Positions 46,787 through 55,451 of a stretch of DNA of 64,000 bases are shown piece by piece. The notes under the pieces were generated by a model that worked only from the letters and a program-made list of their open reading frames with translations, searched no databases and was not told where the DNA came from. The DNA lies in NCBI GenBank assembly GCA_963788585.1, contig CAWBHA010000003.1, forward strand, positions 1-64,000, given 5' to 3'. Source of the DNA: Bog-473 sp963788585 (GTDB lineage: Bacteria > Actinomycetota > Acidimicrobiia > Acidimicrobiales > RAAP-2). The first letter of the stretch is position 1; each line of letters begins with the position of its first letter. Both the position numbers and the translations under genes were made by a program.

Positions 46787-47845
46787 ATGGGTACACGGGA
46801 ACTGCACGAGCTCGAAACGGTGGCGGAGTGGCGGGCCGCCGACGTCGCGGACCCCGAAGACTGGACGCTGCGCCTCGACGCGGACGACCAGGCCGAGCTC
46901 GACGCGGCGCTCGCCTGGGCCAAGCGCAAGAGCACGGACCCCCTCGAGCTCGGGCGCGACGACTTCCCGCTCGAGGCCCTGAGCGCCAAGCTCGACGGCG
47001 TCGTCGACGTCCTCCTCGACGGCCGCGGCTTCGCCCGCATCGCCACCCTCGACGCCGAGCGCTACGACGACGACGACCTCACCCTCCTCTACTGGGGCGT
47101 CGGGCTGCATCTCGGCGAGCCGTGGGCCCAGAACCGGCACGGGCACGTGCTCGGCGACGTGACCGACCAGGGCAAGACCGTCGACGACCCGACCGTGCGC
47201 GGCAACGAGCTGGGCGGCATCGCGCTCGACTACCACACCGACGGATCGGACCTGGTCGGGCTGCTCTGCCTGCGTTCAGCGCGCACGGGCGGTCTGTCGT
47301 GCGTCGCCAACGCCGTGGCCATCCACAACCACCTCGTGCGCGAGAGCCCCGAGCTGGCCGCCGCGCTGTACGAGCCGCTGCCCTACGACACGCGGGGCGA
47401 GCAGGCCGAGGGGGCCCAGGCCTTCTACTCGATCCCCGCGTTCACGGAACACGCCGGGCGCCTCTTCGTGCGGTTCATCCCGCAGTACATCCTCGCCTCG
47501 CAGCGCCACCCCGACGCGCCCCGCCTCAGCAGCACCGCACGCGAGGCGATCGCCGCCGCCTCGGCGCTGGCCAACGACCCCGACTTCAACGTCTACATGG
47601 ACCTGCAGCCGGGCGAGATGCAGTTCATCAACAACTACCACGTGCTGCACGGACGGACCGCCTACGAGGACGACGTGGCCCTCGGCTACAAGCGCCACCT
47701 CAAGCGCCTGTGGCTGGCCACCTACGCGCTGACCGACCGCCCGAAGCTGTTCGCCGCCCTCGGGCGCAGCCACTGGGAGGCCAAGCGCTCGGTCAGCTCC
47801 CTGACGGCGGTGGAGCGGGTCGACGCCGCTCAGCCCTCCCGCTGA
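46787..47845 (+). CDS. TauD/TfdA family alpha-ketoglutarate-dependent dioxygenase
   Basis: 352 residues from ATG 46787, with AAAGGAG at 46775-46781. The iron triad is visible as YHTDGSDLVGLLCL (H-x-D) and the distal His in NNYHVLHGRTAYED; the 2-oxoglutarate-binding Arg is expected in KRHLKRLWL. N-terminal region WGVGLHLGEPWAQNRHGHVL is typical of TauD/TfdA-like enzymes. Substrates in the family include taurine and chlorophenoxyacetates; this one is unknown. The gene converges on the TsaC-like gene and overlaps its end by 16 nt. Confidence 0.9.
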   Translation: MGTRELHELETVAEWRAADVADPEDWTLRLDADDQAELDAALAWAKRKSTDPLELGRDDFPLEALSAKLDGVVDVLLDGRGFARIATLDAERYDDDDLTLLYWGVGLHLGEPWAQNRHGHVLGDVTDQGKTVDDPTVRGNELGGIALDYHTDGSDLVGLLCLRSARTGGLSCVANAVAIHNHLVRESPELAAALYEPLPYDTRGEQAEGAQAFYSIPAFTEHAGRLFVRFIPQYILASQRHPDAPRLSSTAREAIAAASALANDPDFNVYMDLQPGEMQFINNYHVLHGRTAYEDDVALGYKRHLKRLWLATYALTDRPKLFAALGRSHWEAKRSVSSLTAVERVDAAQPSR

Positions 47846-48492
47846 CGCGCCCGCGAGAACCAACGCCGCCGTGTGCTCATGGCCATGGTGGCGTCGATGA
47901 AGTTGCCCGGCAGGGCACCCTCACGCAGGACGCGCACGGGCGACACGGTGGCGTCGACGACGGTCGCCGGCTGGCCCTCGCGGACGCCGCCGTCGATGAC
48001 GCAGGCGACGTCGGACGCATCGAACGCGTGCGCCACCTCGCCTGCCTCGGTCTGGCGCAGCGGGACCGTCCGCCACGGCCCGTGCTCCTTGCAGAGCCTG
48101 CGCAGGGCCCGCCCCTCGGGCATCCCCACCGTCACGGCCCAGGGGTTGGGCTCCTCGTCCCCGTCGTCCGGCCCCACGCCCGCCGCCAGCGGGAGGAACA
48201 CCTCGACCGGGCCCGGCCAACAGCGTTCGAGCAACCGATGCAGCTCGTCGGTCCAAGCGGTGGTCAGGCCGCGGACGTCGTCCAGGTGGCCCACCGCGTA
48301 ATGCGGACCTTCCGGATCGGGCGCCAACGCGGCGAGGCGGGCCTCGCCGTCGGGCGACTCGGTGCGCACGGCGAGGCAGTAGCCACCGACAGCCGGCACC
48401 GCGATCACGGCTCCCCCGTCGAGGGCACCCACCACCTCGGCGGCGCCGGTGCCCACGACGGGGAGGTCGTCTCCGTCCCGTCCGTCCCGCAT
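47830..48492 (-). CDS. Divergent TsaC/Sua5/YrdC-like protein
   Basis: 220 residues from ATG 48492 (AAGGAG five bases upstream). Its place after prmC is where actinobacteria keep tsaC (threonylcarbamoyl-AMP synthase for tRNA t6A). The scaffold is recognisable (AAEVVGALDGGAVIAVPAVG, LHRLLERCWPGPVEVFLPLA, VACVIDGGVREGQPATVVDA, VRVLREGALP). The motif that normally follows (PTETVYGL with the Lys/Arg residues) is replaced by VPAVGGYCLAV, and the following K-x-R is missing. It may be a paralogue with lost or altered activity. Confidence 0.65.
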   Translation of the reverse strand: MRDGRDGDDLPVVGTGAAEVVGALDGGAVIAVPAVGGYCLAVRTESPDGEARLAALAPDPEGPHYAVGHLDDVRGLTTAWTDELHRLLERCWPGPVEVFLPLAAGVGPDDGDEEPNPWAVTVGMPEGRALRRLCKEHGPWRTVPLRQTEAGEVAHAFDASDVACVIDGGVREGQPATVVDATVSPVRVLREGALPGNFIDATMAMSTRRRWFSRARQREG

Positions 48493-48501
48493 GACCACTC
48501 C

Positions 48502-49443
48502 TTACCCACCTCTCCGACCGGATCGGCCCCCACCGGTCCGCGCCACCAGCGCCCGCGGCCGGCGGGCCAGGTCCGGCAGGACCGCCGTCGCCGCATAGCC
48601 GAGCCGCTCGGCGAGGTGCAGGGCGGGCTCCGCCTGGTGCGGCGCCAGCTCCACCACCGCGGCACCTGGGTGGGCGAGCCAGCCACGCGCCTGGGTCAAC
48701 ACCGCCTCCACGTCCGCCAGCCCCGGCACGCCGTCACTCGACGAACCGGCCACGAGGGCCCGGCGGGGCTCGGCCCGCACCTCGGCGTCGAGTCCCTCCC
48801 ACTCGGACGCGCTCACATAGGGCGGGTTCGAGACGACCAGCCCGACCCGGCCGCGCAGGCGGGCCGGGAGCGGCTCGAGCCAACTCCCCTCGACGAGCTC
48901 GACGTCGGGCAGCGGCGCCACGGAGCCGCTCCGCAGCGCGACGAGGTTCGCCGCCGCCACCGCCAGCGCGTCGGCGCTCGCCTCGGTCGCCCACACCTCT
49001 CCGACGACGCCACCGCCGAGCTCGGATGCCAGCGACAGCGCGATCGCACCCGAGCCCGTGCCGGCGTCGACCGCCACCAGCGGGCCGGCGGCACCCGCGC
49101 CGGCCATCAGGCGCCGGGCCTCGGCCAGCGCGACCTCGACCACCTGCTCGGTCTCGGGGCGCGGGATGAGGACACGCGGGTCGAGCCGGAGGTCGAGCCG
49201 GCGGAACGGCCAGTGCCCGAAGACGTACTGCAGCGGCTCCCCCGCGGCGCGGCGCGCGGCCATGTGACGCGCCGCCGCGGCAAGGTCGGGATCGAGCGCG
49301 CCCGTCGGCGTCCCGGGGTGCCCGAGCACCGGCCCGAGGCCGAGCGCCTCGTCCACGATGAAGCGGGCCTCGTGCGGCACACCGACTACCGCAGCGAGCT
49401 CGGCCACCAAGTCGCCCCGCGTCACGCCGGTCGTCGTCGTCAT
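48502..49443 (-). CDS. prmC: Release factor glutamine N5-methyltransferase
   Basis: 313 residues. N-terminal helical domain (MTTTTGVTRGDLVAELAAVV, LQYVFGHWPFRRLDLRLDPR), RVLIPRPETEQVVEVALAEA, SAM loop VAVDAGTGSGAIALSLASEL, and the catalytic NPPYVSASEW. It methylates the GGQ glutamine of RF1 and RF2. ATG 49443 overlaps the prfA stop (ATGA). The C-terminus is Arg/Gly rich. Confidence 0.95.
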   Translation of the reverse strand: MTTTTGVTRGDLVAELAAVVGVPHEARFIVDEALGLGPVLGHPGTPTGALDPDLAAAARHMAARRAAGEPLQYVFGHWPFRRLDLRLDPRVLIPRPETEQVVEVALAEARRLMAGAGAAGPLVAVDAGTGSGAIALSLASELGGGVVGEVWATEASADALAVAAANLVALRSGSVAPLPDVELVEGSWLEPLPARLRGRVGLVVSNPPYVSASEWEGLDAEVRAEPRRALVAGSSSDGVPGLADVEAVLTQARGWLAHPGAAVVELAPHQAEPALHLAERLGYAATAVLPDLARRPRALVARTGGGRSGRRGG

Positions 49444-50528
49444 GCGCCGAGGCCCCCCTCCTCGCCCTCGAGCTGGCGCCCCCGCTTGTCGGCCATCAGC
49501 GCGTCGGTCAGCTCGGTCAGGTCGCCGGCCAGGATCTGGTCGAGCTTGTAGAGGGTCAGGTTGATCCGGTGGTCGGTGACCCGGTTCTCCTTGAAGTTGT
49601 AGGTGCGGATCTTGTCCGTGCGGCTGCCCGACCCGACCTGCCCGCGGCGCTGGGCGGACATCTCGGCCGCCTGGCGGTCCTGTTCCGCCTTGAGCAGGCG
49701 TGAGCGCAGCACCACCATCGCCTTGGCCCGGTTCTGGATCTGGCTCTTCTCGTCCTGCATCGCCACCACCGTGCCGGACGGCAGGTGCGTGATCCGCACC
49801 GCCGAGTCGGTCGTGTTCACCGACTGCCCACCGGGCCCGGTCGACCGGTAGACGTCGATCTTCAGATCGTTCGGATCGATGTCGATGTCGATCTCCTCCG
49901 CCTCCGGCAGCACGGTGACCGTCGCCGTCGAGGTGTGGATCCGGCCCTTCGCCTCGGTCACCGGCACGCGCTGCACGCGGTGCGTACCGCCCTCGTGTTC
50001 GAGGCGGAGATACGCGTCGGGCCCCTTCACCAAGAAGACCGCCTCGTTGATGCCGTCCTTGTCCGACGCGTCCTCCGAGAGGACTTCGACCTTCCATTTC
50101 TGCATCGCGGCGAAGCGCAGGTACATGTCGTAGAGGTTGCGGGCGAACAGGTTGGCCTCGTCGCCCCCCACCGCGCCGCGGATCTCCATGATCACGTTGC
50201 GCCCCTCGTTGGGGTCCTTGGGAAGCAGCAGGTTCTGGAGACGCTCCTCGAGGCCGGCGACGCGGGTCTCCGTCTCGTCGACCTCCTGGCGCATCAGCTC
50301 GCGCTCGTCCCCCGCGGACTCGGTGAGCATCTCGCGGCCGGCAGCGACGTCCCCGCGGGCGGCGGCCAGGTCGCGCCAGGTGCGGACGATCTCGCCGAGC
50401 TCCTTGTGCCGGCGCGACAGGTCGCGCAGGCGGTCGGGGTCGGCCAGCGTGGCCGGGTCGGCCAGGTCGTGCTCGACGGCCTCGTACTCGGCCTCGAGCG
50501 CGGCGACCCGGTCCTCGAACGAGCTCAT
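49440..50528 (-). CDS. prfA: Peptide chain release factor 1
   Basis: 362 residues. Peptidyl-hydrolysis GGQ loop in RSTGPGGQSVNTTDSAVRIT; stop-codon recognition segment around HRVQRVPVTEAKGRIHTSTA (the P-x-T region), and the coiled N-terminal domain (VAALEAEYEAVEHDLADPAT). It starts at ATG 50528 and overlaps prmC. In order with rpmE and rho, as in other actinobacteria. Confidence 0.97.
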   Translation of the reverse strand: MSSFEDRVAALEAEYEAVEHDLADPATLADPDRLRDLSRRHKELGEIVRTWRDLAAARGDVAAGREMLTESAGDERELMRQEVDETETRVAGLEERLQNLLLPKDPNEGRNVIMEIRGAVGGDEANLFARNLYDMYLRFAAMQKWKVEVLSEDASDKDGINEAVFLVKGPDAYLRLEHEGGTHRVQRVPVTEAKGRIHTSTATVTVLPEAEEIDIDIDPNDLKIDVYRSTGPGGQSVNTTDSAVRITHLPSGTVVAMQDEKSQIQNRAKAMVVLRSRLLKAEQDRQAAEMSAQRRGQVGSGSRTDKIRTYNFKENRVTDHRINLTLYKLDQILAGDLTELTDALMADKRGRQLEGEEGGLGA

Positions 50529-50580
50529 CGGTGGCGGGTGCGTGTCGGCGGCCGCGGCGGGAGGGCCCGCCGGGGCGCGG

Positions 50581-50823
50581 TCAGTCCTGCGCCGCCGGCG
50601 CGGGCTTGGCCTTGGCCTTGCCCTTGCGCTCGCCGTAGCGGCGCTGGAAGCGCTCCACGCGGCCACCGGAGTCGACCAGCTTCTGCTTGCCGGTGAAGAA
50701 GGGGTGGCATTCGTTGCACAGTTCGACGTGGAGATCGGCCTTGGTCGAGTGCGTCGTAAACGTGTTGCCGCACGAGCACTTCACCGTGGCCTCTACGTAG
50801 TCGGGGTGGATGTCGGTCTTCAT
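50581..50823 (-). CDS. rpmE: 50S ribosomal protein L31, zinc-type
   Basis: 80 residues with the zinc ligands of the C+ form: VKCSCGNTF and LCNECHPFFTGKQK. C- paralogues of L31 replace it during zinc starvation. The C-terminal tail is Lys/Ala rich (RKGKAKAKPAPAAQ). It lies between prfA and rho. Confidence 0.96.
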   Translation of the reverse strand: MKTDIHPDYVEATVKCSCGNTFTTHSTKADLHVELCNECHPFFTGKQKLVDSGGRVERFQRRYGERKGKAKAKPAPAAQD

Positions 50824-50902
50824 GCTCTCTCCAGTCGATGTCGTCGCAACAGTCTACGGGCGACGCCGGCACGTTCGTCCGGCCGTCGGACCGGCCACGG
50901 GA

Positions 50903-52699
50903 TCAGGTGCCCGGCCCCTTGGCGATCTCCGCCAGGAACTCGTCGTTGCTCGACGTGGTGCGGATCTTGTCCATCAACAGCTCCAGGCCGGCGGCGTCCT
51001 TGCCGTCGCTGGCCAGGGCGTTGAGCACCCGGCGCAGCTTCCAGACCTGCTGGAGCTGCCCCCGCTCGAAGAGCAGCTCCTCGTGGCGGGTCGAGCTGGC
51101 GTTGACGTCGATGGCCGGGTACAGCCGGCGCTCCGAGAGCCGGCGGTCGAGCCGGAGCTCCATGTTGCCGGTCCCCTTGAACTCCTCGAAGATGACCTCG
51201 TCCATCTTCGAGCCGGTCTCGACGAGCGCCGAGGCCAGGATCGTGAGCGAGCCGCCCTCCTCGACGTTGCGCGCCGCACCGAAGAACTTCTTGGGTGGGT
51301 ACAGGGCACCGGAGTCGACACCACCGGACATGATGCGCCCGGTGGCCGGGGCCGCCAGGTTGTAGGCCCGGGCCAGGCGGGTGATGCCGTCGAGGACGAT
51401 GACGACGTCCCTGCCCATCTCGACCAGCCGCTTGGCCCGCTCGATCGCCAGCTCGGCCACCTGCGTGTGCTCGTCGGCCGGGCGGTCGAAGGTCGACGCG
51501 ATGACCTCGCCCTTGACGGAGCGGCGCATGTCCGTCACCTCTTCGGGCCGCTCGTCGACGAGCAGGACCATGAGGTGCACCTCGGGGTTGTTCGCCTCGA
51601 TGGAGTGCGCGATCTGCTTCATGACCGTCGTCTTGCCGGCCTTGGGGGGCGACACGATCATGCCGCGCTGGCCCTTGCCGATCGGCGAGAGCAGGTCGAC
51701 GATGCGTGCCGTGAGGTTGTCCTTGTCGCCCACCATCTCGAGGTTGAGGCGCGAGTCGGGGAACAGTGGCGTCAGGTCCTCGAACCGGGGCCTGTTGCGG
51801 GCCGCCTCGGGGTCGAGCCCCGACACGGAGTCGATGCGCAGCAGGGCCGGGTACTTCTCGTTGTTCGAGGCGGGCCGGCATGCCCCCTCGATGTAGTCAC
51901 CTCGGCGCAGCGCGAACTTGCGCGCCTGGGAGATCGAGACGTACACGTCCTTCGACGAGGGCAGGTACCCCTCACAACGCAGGAAGCCGTAGCCCTCGTC
52001 GCGCAGGTCGAGCATGCCCTTCACCTCGACGAGCTCGCCGGTGTAGGACTGGTCCTGCCCCCCACCGCCCTGGAGCTCACCACCCTGGCCACGGTCGCGC
52101 CCACGACGCCGCCGGCTGCGGCGGTTGCCGACCTCGCCCTCCTGGTTCTGATTCCCGCGGTTCTGGTTGTTCTGGTTCTGCCGGTTGCGGTTGCCCTGCT
52201 GGTTCTGCCCCTGACCCTGTCCGTTCTGACGCGGCGCGGGGACCACGCCGTCGGCGAGCTCGGGCGGCTCGACGAAGACGGCCGGCCCGGAGTCGCCGGG
52301 CCCGCCCACCTCGGTGGCGGCGGCACTGGCGGGGGCGAGGGCCTCCGCCGCTGCGGGGGCGGTCGCCCCGGTGCCGGCCTCCGCCGGGGCCGGCCCGTCG
52401 CCTCCGCCGGCGTCGGACGCACCAGCCTCGGCGGTGTCGGCGCCAACCGTGGCGCTGCCGGCGGTGGAGCGGGTGCGCCGGGACGGCTTGGCCCCGTTTG
52501 TCGCCACCGCCCCGGCGTCCCCGTTGCCGCCTTCGGCGGCCCCCGAGGTCACGCCGGTGGCGTCGAGGATCTGATCAATGATGTCGGCCTTCTTCGTCCG
52601 GCTCGTCGTCTTGAGCGACATGGCCTGGGCGATGGCACTGAGCTCGTCGCGCTCCTTGCCTTCGAGAACCGATCGTTCGAGCTGCTGTTCCGCAGTCAT
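50903..52699 (-). CDS. rho: Transcription termination factor Rho with large N-terminal insertion
   Basis: 598 residues against 419 in E. coli. Residues 1-50 form the helical N-terminus (LSAIAQAMSLKTTSRTKKAD). About 175 residues of low-complexity insertion follow: Ala/Gly/Pro rich, then a Gln/Asn/Arg-rich run (NGQGQGQNQQGNRNRQNQNN) and RSRRRRGRDRG. The cold-shock RNA-binding domain (LDLRDEGYGFLRCEGYLPSS) and ATPase core follow: P-loop IVSPPKAGKTTVMKQIAHSI, catalytic Glu/Walker B VIVLDGITRLARAYN, Q-loop and R-loop near TILASALVETGSKMDEVIFE. Insertions here are typical of actinobacterial Rho. Confidence 0.97.
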   Translation of the reverse strand: MTAEQQLERSVLEGKERDELSAIAQAMSLKTTSRTKKADIIDQILDATGVTSGAAEGGNGDAGAVATNGAKPSRRTRSTAGSATVGADTAEAGASDAGGGDGPAPAEAGTGATAPAAAEALAPASAAATEVGGPGDSGPAVFVEPPELADGVVPAPRQNGQGQGQNQQGNRNRQNQNNQNRGNQNQEGEVGNRRSRRRRGRDRGQGGELQGGGGQDQSYTGELVEVKGMLDLRDEGYGFLRCEGYLPSSKDVYVSISQARKFALRRGDYIEGACRPASNNEKYPALLRIDSVSGLDPEAARNRPRFEDLTPLFPDSRLNLEMVGDKDNLTARIVDLLSPIGKGQRGMIVSPPKAGKTTVMKQIAHSIEANNPEVHLMVLLVDERPEEVTDMRRSVKGEVIASTFDRPADEHTQVAELAIERAKRLVEMGRDVVIVLDGITRLARAYNLAAPATGRIMSGGVDSGALYPPKKFFGAARNVEEGGSLTILASALVETGSKMDEVIFEEFKGTGNMELRLDRRLSERRLYPAIDVNASSTRHEELLFERGQLQQVWKLRRVLNALASDGKDAAGLELLMDKIRTTSSNDEFLAEIAKGPGT

Positions 52700-52883
52700 C
52701 GGGCTCCTCTTCCGGGAGGGTCATCGCCGGCCCGGATGTGGATCCGCGCGTGGCGAAGAAATTTCAGGGAGGAGAAGGGATTCGCGTCTGAATGCCCTCC
52801 CCCGGACCACCTCTGCCTGCTGGCTCTCCCGAGACCGCTTTGTACCCGCGGAGAGCGCTTCGAAGCGCAGTGGGGATGTACCC

Positions 52884-52912
52884 ACTCTAGCGGGCGGGAC
52901 ACCCCATGCCAA
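52884..52912 (-). promoter_or_regulatory. Candidate rho promoter
   Basis: On the minus strand TTGGCA (52907-52912) and TAGAGT (52884-52889) are separated by 17 bases, a good housekeeping sigma-factor match. The transcript would have a 5' leader of about 175 bases before the rho start at 52699. That is long enough for leader-mediated control such as Rho autoregulation, which is inference. Confidence 0.5.
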
Positions 52913-52978
52913 CACACCCCCGGTTTTGCCAGGTCAGGTCGCCGGTTGCGGCGCCCCCGCTCCGTGCTGCGCACACCG

Positions 52979-54022
52979 TCAGAGAGAGATCTCGGCCAGG
53001 ACAGAGTCGAGGCCCAGCTCCACCACGGACGGCACCGTGATCGACTTGATCGCCAGGTCAGGATCCTTCAAACCGTGCCCCGTCAACACGCAGACAACGG
53101 TCGAGCCGGCGGGCACGCCGTGCTTGACGAGACCCGCAACCGATGCCGACGAGGCGGCCTCGCAAAAGACGGACTCCTGTTGGGCGAGGAACGTGTAGGC
53201 CTCCATGATCTCGTCGTCGGTGACCGCCGAGATGGATCCGCCGGACTCGGCCGCGGCGGCCGTGGCCGAGTACCAACTGGCCGGGTTGCCGATGCGAATG
53301 GCCGTGGCCACGGTCTCGGGCTCTTCGACCGGGTGGCCCAGCACGATCGGCGCCGCCCCGGCGGCCTGGAAGCCGAGCATACGCGGCAAACGGGTCGCCC
53401 GCCCGACCTCCTTGTACTGGAGGTAACCACGCCAGTAGGCCGAGATATTCCCTGCGTTGCCCACGGGGATGCAGTGCACGTCGGGGGCGTCGCCCAGGAC
53501 GTCGACGATCTCGAAGGCGCCCGTCTTCTGCCCCTCGATGCGATCCGGGTTGACCGAATTGACCACCGTGATCGGCGCGTGGTGCGGGAGGTCCCGCACG
53601 ATGGTGAGCAGCTGGTCGAAGTTCCCGCGCACCTGGAGGACGCGCGCGCCGTGCATCAGGGCCTGGGCCAGCTTGCCCAGCGCGATGTGCCCGTCGGGGA
53701 TGAGCACGACGCAGGCGAGGCCGGCGCGCGAGGCGTACGCGGCCGCCGACGCCGACGTGTTGCCCGTCGACGCACACACCACCGCCTTCGCCCCGCTCTC
53801 GACGGCCTTCGAGATCGCCATCGTCATGCCCCGGTCCTTGAAGCTCCCGGTCGGGTTCGCCCCCTCGACCTTCAGCCACACCTCCGCGCCCACCCTCTCG
53901 GAGAGGCGCGGCGCGGGCAGGAGCGGCGTGCCGCCCTCGAGCAGAGTCACCACGGGCGTCCGCTCGGTGATCGGCAGGAGCGCCCGGTACTCCTCCATGA
54001 CGCCGCGCCAGCCTGCGCTCAC
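52979..54022 (-). CDS. thrC: Threonine synthase
   Basis: 347 residues. PLP lysine in GANPTGSFKDRGMTMAISKA, with the phosphate loop VGNAGNISAYWRGYLQYKE. GTG at 54022 gives VSAGWRGVMEEYRALLPITE; WRGxxEEYRxxLP is the conserved opening in this family, so this start is preferred to ATG 53998. It overlaps the hom stop (GTGA). It converts O-phosphohomoserine to threonine. The homoserine kinase gene thrB, usually next, is absent, and rho follows. Confidence 0.96.
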   Translation of the reverse strand: MSAGWRGVMEEYRALLPITERTPVVTLLEGGTPLLPAPRLSERVGAEVWLKVEGANPTGSFKDRGMTMAISKAVESGAKAVVCASTGNTSASAAAYASRAGLACVVLIPDGHIALGKLAQALMHGARVLQVRGNFDQLLTIVRDLPHHAPITVVNSVNPDRIEGQKTGAFEIVDVLGDAPDVHCIPVGNAGNISAYWRGYLQYKEVGRATRLPRMLGFQAAGAAPIVLGHPVEEPETVATAIRIGNPASWYSATAAAAESGGSISAVTDDEIMEAYTFLAQQESVFCEAASSASVAGLVKHGVPAGSTVVCVLTGHGLKDPDLAIKSITVPSVVELGLDSVLAEISL

Positions 54023-55383
54023 GAGGCCCCCGCTCCCCCGGCGCCCCCTTGCCCGTCCGGCTCGCCGATGACGCGCAACACCCCGCTCACCCGGTCCACC
54101 GCCTGGTGCCGGCGCAGCGCGTCGATCGTGGCCAAGAGGTCCCCTTCCCGGGCCACGTGGGTGAGGAAGATGAGCCGGGCCTCCTCGGCCAGGCCGACCT
54201 GCTCCATGGCGCGGATGGAGACGTCGTGGTCGCCGAAGATCTTGGCCACGGCGGCCAGCACGCCCGGGCGGTCGGCCACGTCCATGCTGAGGTAGAAGGC
54301 CGAGCGCATGTCGCTCTGCGGCCGCAGCGTGGTGCTGGTGCGCTTCGGCGCCGGGGCCGGGGCGCCCGCGAGGAGGTTGCGCCCCGCGTCGACGAGGTCG
54401 CCCAGCATGGCGCTGGCGGTCGGTCCGCCTCCGGCGCCGCGGCCGTAGAGCATCAGCTCGCCGCTCACCGCGCCCTCGACGAAGACGGCGTTGAAGGCGC
54501 CGCGCACCGCCGCCAGCGGGTGCGTCCTGGGGACCATGGCCGGGTGCACCCGCACCGAGATCTCGGGACCACCATCGAGGAGTTCGGCGATGGCGAGGAG
54601 CTTGACCGAGTAGCCGAGGCGGTCGGCGTAGGCGATGTCGGCCGCGCTCACGCTGCTGATGCCCTCGCGATGGACGTCGGAGTCGACCACGTCGCTGCCG
54701 AAGGCCAACGCGGCCAGAATGGCCGCCTTCGCCGCGGCGTCGTGCCCCTCGACGTCGGCGGTCGGGTCCCGCTCGGCCAGCCCGAGTTGCTGGGCCTCGC
54801 GCAAGACATCCTCGTAGCTGTCGCCGGCCTCCTCCATCCGGGTGAGAATGAAATTGGTCGTGCCGTTGACGATCCCCATCACGCGCAGGATCTGCTCCCC
54901 GGCCAGCGACTCGCGCAGCGGCCGGATGACGGGGATGGCCCCGGCCACGGCCGCCTCGTAGAGCAGGTCGACAGAGGCGTCGGCGGCCACCTGTGCCAGC
55001 TCGGCGCCGCTCACCGCCAGCAGGGCCTTGTTGCCCGTCACGACGGGCTTGCCGCTTCGCAGCGCGGACTCGACCAGCTCGTGGGCCGGGTGAAGGCCGC
55101 CAATGAGCTCGACGACCACGTCGACGTCGTCGCGCTCGACCAGCCCGGCGGCGTCGGTGCCGATCAGCGCTCGGTCGATGGCGGGGGGGCGGGGCTTGTC
55201 CGGATGGGCGACCGCGATGCCCACCAGCTCCAGGCGGATGCCGGTACGGGCGGCGACGTCGTCGGCACGCGTGAGGAGGATCTCGGCCAAGGCGCCGCCC
55301 ACGTTGCCGCAGCCGAGCAACGCGACCCGCACGGTCGGAGCGGGATGCGCGTGCGGATGATCGCTGGCGGTGTCGGCGGGCAC
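54019..55383 (-). CDS. hom: Homoserine dehydrogenase with ACT domain
   Basis: About 454 residues. NAD(P) motif VALLGCGNVGGALAEILLTR, substrate segment VEGHDAAAKAAILAALAFGS, and a C-terminal ACT domain (FYLSMDVADRPGVLAAVAKI, DHDVSIRAMEQVGLAEEARL) that should confer threonine feedback control. It makes homoserine from aspartate semialdehyde. GTG 55383 is chosen; TTG 55389 is possible. GTG has GGAG too close to be its own ribosome site, so the start is uncertain. Confidence 0.95.
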   Translation of the reverse strand: MPADTASDHPHAHPAPTVRVALLGCGNVGGALAEILLTRADDVAARTGIRLELVGIAVAHPDKPRPPAIDRALIGTDAAGLVERDDVDVVVELIGGLHPAHELVESALRSGKPVVTGNKALLAVSGAELAQVAADASVDLLYEAAVAGAIPVIRPLRESLAGEQILRVMGIVNGTTNFILTRMEEAGDSYEDVLREAQQLGLAERDPTADVEGHDAAAKAAILAALAFGSDVVDSDVHREGISSVSAADIAYADRLGYSVKLLAIAELLDGGPEISVRVHPAMVPRTHPLAAVRGAFNAVFVEGAVSGELMLYGRGAGGGPTASAMLGDLVDAGRNLLAGAPAPAPKRTSTTLRPQSDMRSAFYLSMDVADRPGVLAAVAKIFGDHDVSIRAMEQVGLAEEARLIFLTHVAREGDLLATIDALRRHQAVDRVSGVLRVIGEPDGQGGAGGAGAS

Positions 55384-55451
55384 CTCCAAACGGTACAGGC
55401 TGCCCGCCGGCCGCCTCGAGACCGTTGCGCGTCCGTGCGCACGCGCGTGCG

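Noticed and set aside
50810..54295. A 1,161-codon open frame on the plus strand
   Set aside because: It lies opposite rho, rpmE, thrC and hom, has no family-like motif and is His/Arg/Val-rich. This is the typical shadow frame of GC-rich genes.
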